Below are positions 1-9,165 of a DNA stretch of 54,432 bases, piece by piece. This DNA comes from Desulfuromonadales bacterium (GTDB lineage: Bacteria; Desulfobacterota; Desulfuromonadia; Desulfuromonadales; Geopsychrobacteraceae), in contig JAHYIY010000019.1 in assembly GCA_019429255.1 (NCBI GenBank), positions 1 through 54,432 of the forward strand, read 5' to 3'. The position numbers were made by a program, and so were the translations under genes. The notes below the pieces were generated by a model. That model did not search any database, was not told the DNA's origin, and worked only from the letters and a program-made list of their open reading frames with translations. Every line of letters starts with the position of its first letter. The first letter of the stretch is position 1.

Positions 1-2
1 GG

Positions 3-599
3 TCAGTTAATCCTTATGAGTTATCGTCGCTGCGCCGGCAAGCGGTCCGCGATTATAGCGCCGCAGCTTATCCCGGCTATCGCAGCGCTAAAGGTCTTGA
101 TCGTACTGCCTATGGTCGGCAGATGGCAAGCCTTCACCAGTCAGCGCTTGCCTACCAACTCTATGACCAGGCCCGGTATGCTGAAGCAGCGGCAGAACAG
201 ACAAAAGCCCTGCAATTATATCATCAGGCGATCCGGCAGCAGCCCCAGAGCCTGTTACTGACGGCGTTGGGGATGGCTTATCTGCGCGGCGAAGATCTGA
301 TCCCGGCACGACGCTATCTGCGTCAGGCGGTTGCCGCAGATACAGATTATTATCAGTCTCGACTGGGCCTTGGTTACATTCATTTGCGCCGCGCTGAATG
401 GCCGGATGCCGTCGCGGAAATAGAAGCTTCGCTGGCACTGCTACCGACATTGCAGGGTGTTTTTCTGTTGGCGGAAGCAGAAGAGGGGCGTGGCAACGGT
501 GATCGCGCCCGTAACCTGTATCGGCACCTGCTGGAGGTTGATAGCCGTAGTGCGCTTGGACGTGCCGCTGCTGAGCGGTTGCGGCAGTTGCCGCGCTGA
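3..599 (+). CDS. TPR-repeat protein, 5' end outside the window
   Basis: The reading frame is open from the first complete codon at position 3 to the TGA at 597-599, so the protein enters from the left and the ATG at 123 is probably internal. The visible part is almost wholly alpha-helical and alanine/leucine rich, with tetratricopeptide-like units, for example around LLTALGMAYLRGEDLIPARR followed by a second unit near SRLGLGYIHLRRAEWPDAV. TPR arrays are protein-interaction scaffolds and no catalytic motif is visible. The PH-like membrane gene starts 5 bases downstream, so the two are probably co-transcribed. The N-terminus, which would show whether the protein is exported or anchored, is missing, so no specific role can be assigned. 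Confidence 0.75.
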   Translation, partial: SVNPYELSSLRRQAVRDYSAAAYPGYRSAKGLDRTAYGRQMASLHQSALAYQLYDQARYAEAAAEQTKALQLYHQAIRQQPQSLLLTALGMAYLRGEDLIPARRYLRQAVAADTDYYQSRLGLGYIHLRRAEWPDAVAEIEASLALLPTLQGVFLLAEAEEGRGNGDRARNLYRHLLEVDSRSALGRAAAERLRQLPR

Positions 600-604
600 A
601 CGGT

Positions 605-1108
605 ATGCTGGTTTGGCCCCTGGAAAAAAATGAGGTTTTGCTCTGGCAGGGGCGGCCGGCACCGCGTTGCTATCTGTTGCGGCACTGGCGCAGTCAACTT
701 GGCGCGCTTGTTGTGCTGCTGTTTTTTGGGCCGCTCTTTTTAGGAAGCTGGCATCGTGAGCTTTCGCTTCTGACGTTGGCTCTTTTCCTTTTGCCGTTGC
801 TACCGGCCTTGGTTTTAGGCCCCTTACGGTTGGTGTATTTACGCCGGCGCTGGGAAACCCTTTTTTATGCCGTCACCGACCGGCGTTTATTGGTTCGGTA
901 CGGATTGAACAAGCAAACCCTCAGCTATCCGTGGTTGTCGCTGCATGCCGTTACTCTTCATCCCTACACAGACCGGCTGGCCACTATTGAACTGAGATTT
1001 ACTGATTCGCGCAGGGTGATGCTCGAATGTCTGGAAGAACCCACGACCTGCCTGCGCACCTTGCCTGCTGCGGCGATTAATCCCCTGGGACAAGAGGATC
1101 CTGTTTGA
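605..1108 (+). CDS. Small membrane protein with bacterial PH-like domain
   Basis: 167-residue protein starting 5 bases after the TPR gene. Residues about 30-80 form two hydrophobic, leucine-rich membrane segments separated by a short SWHREL turn. The following segment (FYAVTDRRLLVRYG) matches the strand pattern of bacterial PH-like domains (bPH2/YdbT type), in which a phrase such as 'xVTxxRlxxrxG' follows a membrane hairpin. The C-terminal half is beta-rich, with LATIELRFTDSRRVMLE. Family members are membrane proteins of mostly unknown function. The tight spacing suggests one operon with the TPR protein. Identification rests on the pattern only; a generic hypothetical membrane protein is the alternative. 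Confidence 0.6.
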   Translation: MLVWPLEKNEVLLWQGRPAPRCYLLRHWRSQLGALVVLLFFGPLFLGSWHRELSLLTLALFLLPLLPALVLGPLRLVYLRRRWETLFYAVTDRRLLVRYGLNKQTLSYPWLSLHAVTLHPYTDRLATIELRFTDSRRVMLECLEEPTTCLRTLPAAAINPLGQEDPV

Positions 1109-1186
1109 CTCGGATAAGTTGTCGTGGCTATGATGTTAAGTTGACTGAAAATCCGTGCCGCAAGGTACTTAAACGATGATGGTGAT

Positions 1187-2515
1187 ATGAAATCTTTTTA
1201 CCTGGAAACTTTTGGCTGTCAGATGAATGTGGTTGATTCCGAGCAGATTACCGCGCTGTTGCAGGACATCGGCTATCAGCCGGTTGACGCACCCGATCTG
1301 GCCGATCTGGTGTTGCTCAACACCTGTTCGGTGCGGGATAAGGCGGAACGTAAGGTGTATGGACATCTCGGCCGCTTCAAGCCGATCAAGGACAAGCGCC
1401 CGGAGCTGATTATCGGCGTTGGTGGCTGTGTCGCCCAACAGGAGGGGCAACGCATGCTCGATACGGTTTCTTATCTCGATCTGGTTTTCGGCACCCACAA
1501 CATCCACCGTTTGCCCGAAATGGTGCAGCAGGTGGAACAGACGCGTGGGCGCGCCAGTGAAACCGATTTTCTCGATCGTGAAACGCGCTTGAATCTGTTT
1601 CCCGAGCGTTCGACCAGTGAGAGTGTCACGCGCTTTGTCACCATCATGCAAGGGTGCGATAATTTTTGTTCCTACTGCATCGTCCCTCACGTCAGGGGGC
1701 GGGAGATCAGCCGTCCCAGCACGGAAATTCTCGCAGAAATTGAGAACCTGGCAGCATCCGGAGTCAAGGAGGTGACCCTGCTCGGCCAGAACGTCAATTC
1801 CTATGGGTGCAAGACGGATAATGAGATGTCTTTCGCCCAATTGTTACAGGCCGTGGACGCACTCCCCGGTTTGGAACGCTTGCGCTTTGCGACCTCGCAT
1901 CCCAAGGACATTACTACTGAACTGATTGACTGCTTTGGCCGTTTGAAAAGCCTGTGTCCGCAAATTCATCTGCCGGTTCAAAGTGGCTCAGACCGGATTC
2001 TGGCGTTGATGAATCGCGGCTATGATGCTGCCGATTATCTTGACAAGGTGCGCCGTTTAAAAGCCGTGTGTCCGCAGATCCGCTTGACTACCGATATTAT
2101 CGTCGGCTTCCCAGGGGAGACAGAAGAAGATTTTCAGGCCACCCTCGATCTGGTTGAACAGGTCAGGTACGCCGATGCCTTTACCTTTTTGTATTCACCA
2201 CGGGTCGAAACAGCCGCAGCGACCATGCCCGACAATGCCTCCGCCCACCGGAAACAGCAGCGTTTTGATCGGCTGCTGAAACTGCAACAGCGCATCAGTA
2301 GCGAGATCTGGCAAGAGGATGCCGGATGCATCGTGCCGGTGCTGGTGGAAGGGGCGAGTAAACAGGGGAATGGTCAACTTTTCGGGCGTACAGTCTGGAA
2401 CCGGATTGTCAACTTCAGTGGTCCGCAGGAGCTGATCGGCCGAATTGTTCCCGTTACTATCGTCAAGGTGTTGCGCAACTCCCATCTGGGGGACTACCAG
2501 GATAACTTCTGCTGA
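1187..2515 (+). CDS. miaB: tRNA-2-methylthio-N6-dimethylallyladenosine synthase
   Basis: 442-residue radical-SAM methylthiotransferase that adds the 2-methylthio group to i6A37 of tRNAs reading UNN codons. The N-terminal UPF0004 domain carries three cluster ligands (C11 in ETFGCQMN, C47 in NTCSVRDKAE, C81 in GGCVAQ). The radical SAM motif is C157-xxx-C161-xx-C164 in CDNFCSYCIVPHVRGRE, and the C-terminal 60 or so residues fit a TRAM RNA-binding domain. The SVRDKAE and IVPHVRGRE signatures fit MiaB rather than MtaB or RimO, and MtaB is encoded separately at 19511. Length is normal for the family. The ribosome-binding site is weak. Function should depend on Fe-S supply, for which the isc genes at 16256-18374 are available. 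Confidence 0.95.
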   Translation: MKSFYLETFGCQMNVVDSEQITALLQDIGYQPVDAPDLADLVLLNTCSVRDKAERKVYGHLGRFKPIKDKRPELIIGVGGCVAQQEGQRMLDTVSYLDLVFGTHNIHRLPEMVQQVEQTRGRASETDFLDRETRLNLFPERSTSESVTRFVTIMQGCDNFCSYCIVPHVRGREISRPSTEILAEIENLAASGVKEVTLLGQNVNSYGCKTDNEMSFAQLLQAVDALPGLERLRFATSHPKDITTELIDCFGRLKSLCPQIHLPVQSGSDRILALMNRGYDAADYLDKVRRLKAVCPQIRLTTDIIVGFPGETEEDFQATLDLVEQVRYADAFTFLYSPRVETAAATMPDNASAHRKQQRFDRLLKLQQRISSEIWQEDAGCIVPVLVEGASKQGNGQLFGRTVWNRIVNFSGPQELIGRIVPVTIVKVLRNSHLGDYQDNFC

Positions 2516-2528
2516 CAGGAATACTACG

Positions 2529-3179
2529 ATGATTGATCTTCATACCCATACGTTTTTTAGCGACGGTGAACTGGTGCCGGCTGAACTGGTGCGGCGCGCT
2601 GCTGTCGCCGGCTATCGCGCCATCGCCATTACCGACCACGCCGACAAAAGCAATATCGCCTGGCTGCTCGCCAATCTCGTTGGTGTCGTCAACGAGATCG
2701 GTGAGGCCAACGGCATGCAGGTTCTGGCCGGGGTGGAGCTGACCCATGTCGCACCGGCAGCCATCGCTGATGCCGCTAAACTGGCGCGCGATCATGGTGC
2801 CGAACTGGTGGTTGTCCATGGTGAAACCATTGTCGAGCCGGTGATGACGGGAACCAACCTGGCCGCCATCAAGGCGGGTGTCGATATCCTCTCACATCCG
2901 GGACTTATTACCCCTGAAGAAGTCCAACTGGCTGCAGAAATGGGCGTCTGCCTGGAAATTACCACCCGTAAAGGGCATTCCCTTACCAATGGCCATGTTG
3001 CTAAACTGGCAAACAAGTACGGTGCCAAACTGGTCATCAATAATGACACCCACGGTCCCGGTGATCTGGTCTCTGGCGAGCAGATGCGCCGGATTGCGTT
3101 GGGGGCGGCACTGACCGAAGATCAATTTCTGCAGGCTCAGGCCAACTCACGCGCCCTGGTTGCGTACGCTAAAGGCTAG
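2529..3179 (+). CDS. PHP-domain phosphoesterase
   Basis: 216-residue metal-dependent phosphohydrolase of the PHP superfamily. Motifs appear in the expected order: MIDLHTHTFFSDGE at the extreme N-terminus (two metal-binding histidines), AITDHAD, VVHGET and ILSHPGLI, then the C-terminal NNDTHGP. The frame stays open upstream to 2445, but the ATG at 2529 is preferred: it lies after the miaB stop, has an AGGA-type site 8 bases upstream (ACAGGAATACTACGATG), and puts the DLHTHT motif at the usual N-terminal position. It sits between miaB and the M42 peptidase gene with gaps of 13 and 3 bases, consistent with one transcript. Histidinol-phosphatase and nucleotide-phosphatase activities occur in this family; the substrate cannot be told from sequence. 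Confidence 0.85.
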   Translation: MIDLHTHTFFSDGELVPAELVRRAAVAGYRAIAITDHADKSNIAWLLANLVGVVNEIGEANGMQVLAGVELTHVAPAAIADAAKLARDHGAELVVVHGETIVEPVMTGTNLAAIKAGVDILSHPGLITPEEVQLAAEMGVCLEITTRKGHSLTNGHVAKLANKYGAKLVINNDTHGPGDLVSGEQMRRIALGAALTEDQFLQAQANSRALVAYAKG

Positions 3180-3182
3180 AAA

Positions 3183-4250
3183 ATGAACACCTTTAATCAT
3201 TTCGATTTTCTTAAACAACTGGTTGAAACCCCCAGCCCGTCAGGATTTGAACAGCCGGTGCAACGCCTGATTCGGCAGCAGCTTGAGCCTGTGGCCGACA
3301 CCATTCAAACCGACATCATGGGCAATTTGATCGCCTTGCTTAAGGGACGGGGCGGCCCCACTGTCATGCTCGCCGGTCACTGCGATGAAATTGGTTTCAT
3401 GGTCCAGTTTGTCGATGATAAGGGCTTTATCTATTTCGGCGCCATTGGTGGTGTCGATCCCCATCTGTCTCCGGGTCAACGGGTGCGTATCCACACTGAC
3501 CACGGGGATGTGGCCGGTGTTATCGGCAAAAAAGCTATCCATCTGATTGAGAGTAAAGACCGGGATACGGTCATCAAGTTAAATAAGCAGTATATCGATA
3601 TTGGTTGCACGTCACGCGAAGAGGTTGAAGCAAAGATCGGTATCGGCGATCCGGTAACTTTCGCCGTTGGCTTACAACCCTTGCAGGGTCGGCGGGTTAC
3701 GGCGCGTGCTTTTGACGACAAAATGGGCGCTTTTATTGTCACTGAAGTAATGAGACAGGTTCAGCACAGCGGCGGCATCGCGGCCGATCTGTATAGCGTC
3801 TCGACGGTGCAGGAAGAGGTCGGCCTGCGCGGTGGTACGACTAGTAGTTATGGGGTTAATCCTGATATAGGTATTGTCGTTGAGGTGACCCATGCCACCG
3901 ACTGCCCCGATGTTGAACAGAATGGTATCGGTCGGGTCGAACTCGGCAAGGGGCCGGTGCTTGCCCGAGGCGCCAATATCAATCCGGCGCTTTTTAATCT
4001 ACTGGTTGAAACGGCAAAAGCCGAGAATATACCGGTGCAGATTATCGGTGTACCGCGTGCTACCGGTACTGATGCCAACGTGATGCAATTGTCCCGTGGC
4101 GGGGTTGCCACGGCATTGCTGGGCATTCCCCTGCGCTACATGCACACCCCGGTGGAAACCCTGGATCTGGCCGATCTGGAAATGGCCATCAAGCTGCTCA
4201 CCGCGACCCTGGCCAGGGTCGACAGCCACACCAGCTTTATTCCGGCGTGA
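3183..4250 (+). CDS. M42-family metallo-aminopeptidase (glutamyl aminopeptidase/endoglucanase type)
   Basis: 355-residue cytoplasmic di-metal peptidase. Visible signatures are LAGHCDEIGFMV (metal-binding His/Asp), ARAFDDKMGAF (bridging Asp), VQEEVGLRGG (catalytic and metal-binding glutamates), EVTHATDCPD and, near the end, LRYMHTPVETLDLADLE (last metal-binding His). Family members form large dodecameric tetrahedral aminopeptidases that finish peptide breakdown; older annotations call them endoglucanase M, which is not well supported. It starts 3 bases after the PHP gene, and length is typical. Confidence 0.92.
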   Translation: MNTFNHFDFLKQLVETPSPSGFEQPVQRLIRQQLEPVADTIQTDIMGNLIALLKGRGGPTVMLAGHCDEIGFMVQFVDDKGFIYFGAIGGVDPHLSPGQRVRIHTDHGDVAGVIGKKAIHLIESKDRDTVIKLNKQYIDIGCTSREEVEAKIGIGDPVTFAVGLQPLQGRRVTARAFDDKMGAFIVTEVMRQVQHSGGIAADLYSVSTVQEEVGLRGGTTSSYGVNPDIGIVVEVTHATDCPDVEQNGIGRVELGKGPVLARGANINPALFNLLVETAKAENIPVQIIGVPRATGTDANVMQLSRGGVATALLGIPLRYMHTPVETLDLADLEMAIKLLTATLARVDSHTSFIPA

Positions 4251-4259
4251 TGACAAGCG

Positions 4260-5423
4260 ATGGCTATGGAGACCGAATTACATAATCAGCAGACACGTGC
4301 GGCGCGTAAAGTTACACTGATCGGCCTGGTGGTCAACGTCATCAATGCGGGTGTCAAGATGTTCGTCGGTTTTTGGGCCAATTCCTACGCCCTGATTGCC
4401 GACGGTATCCATTCCGCGTCCGATATGCTCAGCGATGTTCTGGTGCTGGTTGCCAGTCACTACGGGCGGCGGCAGCCGGACAAAGACCATCCTTACGGTC
4501 ATGATCGTTACGAAACCCTGGCGACATTGATTCTGGGTGCCTTGTTGATTGCCGTTGCCGGTGCCCTGGTGTGGGACAGTCTGATGCGTCTGTTAACCCC
4601 GCGTGAACTGGTAACACCCGGTGCTATTGCTCTGGTCGTTGCTCTGGCATCGATTGTCAGCAAGGAGTGGATTTATCACTACACCATGCGGATTGCCCGG
4701 CAGATAAACTCGCGTTTGCTCGAAGGCAACGCCTGGCATCATCGTACCGATTCCCTTTCCTCCATTGTCGTTTTTGTCGCTATCGGCGGGGCCCTACTCG
4801 GTATTTCCTGGCTGGATCAACTGGCGGCAGTGTTTGTTGCCCTGATGGTGGCGCGCATCGGCTTTACGCTGATCTGGGAAAGTCTCAAGGAGTTGGTTGA
4901 TACCGCGCTACCCCAGGACGAGGTGAACGCGATCCGCGCAGCGGTTCTCACCATCCCTGGTGTCAGGGATGTGCATGACCTGCGCAGTCGGCGCATGGCG
5001 AACCGTACACTGCTCGATATCCACCTGCAGGTTGATCCGCATATCAGTGTGTCAGAGGGGCATGAAGTTGGGGCCTGGGTCGCGCGTTTGTTACGAAATC
5101 AATATGATCATATCTCTGATGTCACTTTTCATATCGATCCCGAATGTGATGAGCATGTCGATGTCACCGAAGATAACCGCCGACTGCCGTTGCGCCCGGA
5201 TGCGGTTGCGCAGTTGGATCAGCGCTGGCAGGGGGAGCCGTTGTTTGAGCAGCCCCATCATACCGTGTTGCACTATCTCGATCAGACCATTGATGTAGAC
5301 TTGTTCTATGCGGCAACAGATGTTTCTAGCGAAAACCTTGCGCAGTTGCAGGCCATTTTGACTGCACGTGCCGGTGATCTGCCGTGGTTGCGCCAGGTAA
5401 AGGTCTGGGTGGGGCAGCCATAG
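4260..5423 (+). CDS. Cation diffusion facilitator family metal exporter
   Basis: 387-residue inner-membrane exporter of divalent metals. Residues about 15-210 form the six-segment membrane domain. TM2 carries ADGIHSASDML and TM5 carries HHRTDSLSS, the two HxxxD/DxxxD pairs that make the transport site in this family. The cytoplasmic C-terminal domain begins around ALPQDEVNAIRAAV, includes RSRRMANRTLLDIHLQVDP and ends the first dimerisation unit at DVTFHIDPE. About 90 further residues follow, which is longer than a minimal CDF protein, so the tail may be an added domain. The metal (Zn, Fe, Mn or Co) cannot be decided from sequence. It closes the forward operon-like run begun at 1187 and faces a convergent gene 44 bases away. 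Confidence 0.93.
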   Translation: MAMETELHNQQTRAARKVTLIGLVVNVINAGVKMFVGFWANSYALIADGIHSASDMLSDVLVLVASHYGRRQPDKDHPYGHDRYETLATLILGALLIAVAGALVWDSLMRLLTPRELVTPGAIALVVALASIVSKEWIYHYTMRIARQINSRLLEGNAWHHRTDSLSSIVVFVAIGGALLGISWLDQLAAVFVALMVARIGFTLIWESLKELVDTALPQDEVNAIRAAVLTIPGVRDVHDLRSRRMANRTLLDIHLQVDPHISVSEGHEVGAWVARLLRNQYDHISDVTFHIDPECDEHVDVTEDNRRLPLRPDAVAQLDQRWQGEPLFEQPHHTVLHYLDQTIDVDLFYAATDVSSENLAQLQAILTARAGDLPWLRQVKVWVGQP

Positions 5424-5467
5424 TACCCTGAAATCCGGACCCGGTCGCAAAAGTTTCTGCTACGTCT

Positions 5468-6673
5468 CTACTCACAGACGCAACGTTTATTGAGTTCTTC
5501 TTCGCTCAAGTGAGGGGCTTCTGCCGATAATTCCAGGCCATCAGTCATGATTTTGTCTCCACAGCCTTTAAGTAACTTAAGAAAGTTCATTGTCAGGCAG
5601 GGGTTGAGCTGACTCCCTGCTACTTCCAGCATACGGCCACTGATTCTTGGTAAATCCCAGGGTTCATTGTAGGCACGCCGCGTTCTTAACGCATCAAAGG
5701 TATCTGAAATCATTGTCATCTGAGAGCAGAGATTGAGCTGCCAGGTCGATGGTGGTGTCGGGTAGCCTGTCATGTCGTAGCGCATGTGGTGTTCGAAAGC
5801 GGTTAAAATCGCGATTTGCGGAACCCCGTCCTGCCCCATCAGATACTGCGCCCCGCGGGTGGGGTGTTTCTTGATCTCCTGCCACTCAGCGTCAGATAAT
5901 TGATGAGTTCCCCTGATAATTTCCTTGTCGACAAAAATTTTTCCGGCATCGTGCAGCATTCCGGCCAGTCCCACATCATGGAGCAGGTCTGTGCCGAAGC
6001 CCAGGGATGTTGCCTGGGCAATATTGAGAATGGCGACATTGATGGAGTGGGCAAAGCTATATTCGTCTTCAATCTTCAATGGAACCAGGGCCAGCAGCGG
6101 GTTGCATTCCTGTTGAAAGGCGGTGACGAAACCGGAGATGATCGAGGAAATCCGGTGAAGGTCAAAGTTTTCCTTGTCGGCGATTTTATCATAGAGGGTT
6201 TTGATGCTTGCCAGTTCTTCACGGCTCAAATCCTCAAAGCGGGCAATAGCGAGGATTGCATCCGGATCATCCTTGATGTCAATTTCACCATAGTCAATAT
6301 GTGGGGCACTTGTCTCGAGCTGGTCGGCCGACTGATTACCACAAGCAACATCGATGAACAGCTCAATTTCACTGTTGTCGACCCCTTTGGTTATACTGAA
6401 ATAACCGATATTGCGGTGGTGAAGAGAGCGGGCAATGCGTTCGCAGTGGAGGGTTTGTTCCAGAGGGGTGCCCTCAAACAGGAGTTCCTTTTTGACGATC
6501 ATAAAGGTTAACTCCCCTTGCTGTTTGAACAGGGTGTTAAGGCATTGTTGAATGCGATAAATCTGTTTTTGTACCTGCTCATGTTCGAGGGAGTAGAGTT
6601 TGGTCGTGGCTATGGCGGTTGAAAAAAGGCGTAATAGCTCATCGATTTTACTTCGATCAATGCCTGATTTCAT
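5468..6673 (-). CDS. HD-GYP-like phosphohydrolase domain protein
   Basis: 401-residue protein. The C-terminal half is an HD-domain hydrolase related to the HD-GYP cyclic-di-GMP phosphodiesterases: SFAHSINVAILNI, then GLAGMLHDAGK (metal-binding HD pair), KKHPTRGAQYL, FEHHMRYDMTGYPTPP (the GYP element) and SDTFDALRTRRAY. The N-terminal 170 residues have no recognisable domain and resemble the start of the protein encoded just upstream (HEQVQ/HCERIARSLHHRNIGYFSI compared with FQHGVTSFTI), so both may share a sensory module. Its ATG overlaps the upstream gene's stop by 4 bases (ATGA), implying translational coupling. A role in c-di-GMP turnover is inferred; some family members hydrolyse other nucleotides. 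Confidence 0.85.
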   Translation of the reverse strand: MKSGIDRSKIDELLRLFSTAIATTKLYSLEHEQVQKQIYRIQQCLNTLFKQQGELTFMIVKKELLFEGTPLEQTLHCERIARSLHHRNIGYFSITKGVDNSEIELFIDVACGNQSADQLETSAPHIDYGEIDIKDDPDAILAIARFEDLSREELASIKTLYDKIADKENFDLHRISSIISGFVTAFQQECNPLLALVPLKIEDEYSFAHSINVAILNIAQATSLGFGTDLLHDVGLAGMLHDAGKIFVDKEIIRGTHQLSDAEWQEIKKHPTRGAQYLMGQDGVPQIAILTAFEHHMRYDMTGYPTPPSTWQLNLCSQMTMISDTFDALRTRRAYNEPWDLPRISGRMLEVAGSQLNPCLTMNFLKLLKGCGDKIMTDGLELSAEAPHLSEEELNKRCVCE

Positions 6674-8832
6674 TGGGTTTTCTCCCGGCTGTTACGCTGA
6701 AGAATCTGTCTGGCCAGGTTAACGGTTTCAACGTTTCCTCTGTTAAGCTGGTGTTTGAGTAGCGGGTTGGCTTGATCCGGGGGGTACTTGGCAAGGGCTC
6801 TGATAATTTCGACTTTAAGTTGCTCAAATCTCTGGCGATGGAGCAGGTTACGACGGTTTAAGATTTTTGTGAAAACGCTCAGAGCCTGAGGATGTGCTTT
6901 TTCAGCCAGGGATTGAACCAGGGTTTTTTTCAGCTCCAGATCAAAACTAAACAGCGATTTTTCGCCGAGCATCAGCAACAGCTGATTATTTACTTCTGCA
7001 TGGTTTATCCGTTTTGTATGAAGAATGGTGTTTAAGACTTCCTGACGGTTTTTTGAATGAAGGCTGTTAATAATCTGCTTGATGGCGAGGGTGTCGCCCA
7101 GCAACAGGCAGGTTTTTAACGCTTCCTGGCGCACCTTGATGTGGTTGTGGTTGAGCAGGGGGCGGATCTTGGGCAGTTGTTCTTTGGCCTCCAGTTCTCC
7201 CAGCAATAGCAGCATGTTGCGGACAATGTACCATTGATCTTCTTTAAGGTATGCAGTCGCAGTGGTGATGACCTGTTGCCCGAGCTTTTTTAAGCAGCTT
7301 AAATAAAAAAAGCGGTTAGATCGACTGGTTTCGCTAATCGTCAATTCGATCAGGGGGGCAATAAAAGGTGAGCCGATCAGATCAATGATCTCACCTACCA
7401 TAATTTTATGATCACCGCCCTGATAGCAGGCTTCAACCACCGCCTGTTTCAGCAAGGAAGGGGAAATCAATTTGATCAGAGAATGGCTGCTCTCTGGATT
7501 GGGCTGAGCAAAACTTGATTGACAGAGGTCCAGCAGGCTGGTGAAGTCGCCGGCATCAATATAGAATTGCATCGATTTGATAATTTGCCGATGCAACGCC
7601 GGCAGCTGCGCTGTGTCGGGTCCAAGCTTTAACAGGTAGACGGTTAACTGAGCGATTTGAACTTCGACCTGAAAATCTTCCAGACTGGTTTTGAGTTGCT
7701 TCAGTCTGCTTTTTAGTGCTGCCGGCGGTGACTGGTTGACGAGCATATCCAGTAGGGTTTCCTGGTATTCCGGGGGGACAAACTGGACGACATTTTCATT
7801 GCTCAACAGCTCACGGCTTTTCTTGGAAAAACCCTTTTCCGCACCTTTCAGCCGGTTAAGTTCCTGTTTGGAAACAACCTCTCGTGAATCTGCCAATTTT
7901 TTAATCAACGCCATCATCATCGGTGATGTGTAATGCTGTCCTGAGCAGCTTTGATACAGTGCATTGAGGACAACCTTGTTGGACAGATTATTGAAGAACT
8001 CTTCCGCAAAGGTCGCGGGGATAGGCAGTTTGAAAATTTCCTGGAGAATTTCTTGCCGCGGCATATCCTCCAGGTGGTTGATAAGTTGCGCCAGTTTACT
8101 GAGAATTTCCAGTCGTTCAGATTTAGGATGATGGGTCTGGGTGGTGGTAATACAGCGGATCAGGGTTTTGCAGAACTGAGACTGATCATCCTCCGCCGTG
8201 CCCGTTAATAACAGGCTGACCTGGCGCGCCAATGTTGCGGGATCAAATCCCTCTTGCTTCAGCTTGTCGAGGTCAGCGTCCGGCAGGGAAGACATCAGGG
8301 CACGGGCATAGCGTTCCCAGAACCGGTCGGCCATGCTCACCATGTGCGCCCTGTTGTCGTGATCTGTGCCATCGACCAGCAGAAAGTCGCTGCGTGACAT
8401 CTGAGTGACAATAATTCCGCGAATCTGCTTATGCTCAAGCAAGTTGATGATACCACCGGCATCCCAGGTGTCATCGGGGTTGCTCATGATGCTGCGAAGG
8501 AATTTGTAGAGGGACGTGACTGTCAGTTCTGAGGTTATGGTGAAAGAGGTGACGCCGTGCTGAAACATGCGGTAGGCATATGTGCTAAATAAAGGATTTT
8601 TGGGGTTTAGCAGCACTCCCAAAACCATAAAATTGTTTTTGGCAACGGTGATTTGAACTGGCCGGTCGGCAGCATGGGCACTTTGCAGGGCGCTCATCAG
8701 TTTAGCGGTCGCCGTCTGGACGACAGAGTTTTCCTCATCGTACAAACTCAAATGCTTGCTGAGTAACAGCATGTCTTTGAGAATATCTTCGCTGTGACTG
8801 ATGAAGACGTCAATGTCCAGCTGTTGAGTCAT
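6670..8832 (-). CDS. Large alpha-helical HEAT-repeat-like protein
   Basis: 720-residue soluble protein with no catalytic motif. The last ~200 residues show repeated helical pairs of HEAT type (for example NHNHIKVRQEALKTCLLLGD and KAHPQALSVFTKILNRR), normally a protein-binding solenoid. The first ~150 residues (VQITVAKNNFMVLGVLLNP, YRMFQHGVTSFTI) resemble the N-terminal region of the HD-GYP protein encoded downstream. Together with the 4-base overlap between the genes, this suggests the proteins act together, perhaps as sensor/scaffold and effector. No convincing ribosome-binding site precedes the ATG, so the start is less certain. It reads away from a 333-base intergenic stretch that should hold the promoter. 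Confidence 0.75.
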   Translation of the reverse strand: MTQQLDIDVFISHSEDILKDMLLLSKHLSLYDEENSVVQTATAKLMSALQSAHAADRPVQITVAKNNFMVLGVLLNPKNPLFSTYAYRMFQHGVTSFTITSELTVTSLYKFLRSIMSNPDDTWDAGGIINLLEHKQIRGIIVTQMSRSDFLLVDGTDHDNRAHMVSMADRFWERYARALMSSLPDADLDKLKQEGFDPATLARQVSLLLTGTAEDDQSQFCKTLIRCITTTQTHHPKSERLEILSKLAQLINHLEDMPRQEILQEIFKLPIPATFAEEFFNNLSNKVVLNALYQSCSGQHYTSPMMMALIKKLADSREVVSKQELNRLKGAEKGFSKKSRELLSNENVVQFVPPEYQETLLDMLVNQSPPAALKSRLKQLKTSLEDFQVEVQIAQLTVYLLKLGPDTAQLPALHRQIIKSMQFYIDAGDFTSLLDLCQSSFAQPNPESSHSLIKLISPSLLKQAVVEACYQGGDHKIMVGEIIDLIGSPFIAPLIELTISETSRSNRFFYLSCLKKLGQQVITTATAYLKEDQWYIVRNMLLLLGELEAKEQLPKIRPLLNHNHIKVRQEALKTCLLLGDTLAIKQIINSLHSKNRQEVLNTILHTKRINHAEVNNQLLLMLGEKSLFSFDLELKKTLVQSLAEKAHPQALSVFTKILNRRNLLHRQRFEQLKVEIIRALAKYPPDQANPLLKHQLNRGNVETVNLARQILQRNSREKTQ

Positions 8833-9032
8833 CGTGAAAAGCTGTCCGCTCTGCTAAGGTCAAAAAAAGCAAAAGCACCCACGCTGCTTTCGACGATAGC
8901 GCAGAAATATCTCCTTCACAAGCAGGAATGCAACATAAGGTGGTGTGCGCCCCTCAACTGCTATTAAAAAAATGTAACTGTTCAGTATCGGCTCGGGGAT
9001 CCTATGTCAAGGGACGCGATTGTTTCCCGTTG

Positions 9033-9073
9033 GGTCATCCATGACCGCTTGTTGTCGCCATCCATGGCGACAA
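9033..9073. repeat. Two adjacent hairpins sharing a CATCCATG core
   Basis: Between the HEAT-repeat gene and the helicase gene (8833-9165, no credible gene) lie two back-to-back palindromes: 9033-9046 (GGTCAT-CC-ATGACC) and 9052-9073 (TTGTCGCCAT-CC-ATGGCGACAA). Their tops are identical (CATCCATG) while the lower stems differ but remain self-complementary. Neither has a U-tract on the side expected for terminating the reverse-strand helicase gene's neighbours. I see no other structure in this intergenic stretch. Confidence 0.6.
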
Positions 9074-9165
9074 ACATCCTTGCCACAGGAACCCCGACCC
9101 TGCGCAAGGACAGCAGTGAATAGTTACAAAAAAATAACAGCAACCGGTTCAGCTCTGTGTAGTGA

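Noticed and set aside
5900-6511. 203-residue forward ORF inside the HD-GYP gene
   Set aside because: Antisense shadow of a gene with intact HD and GYP motifs.
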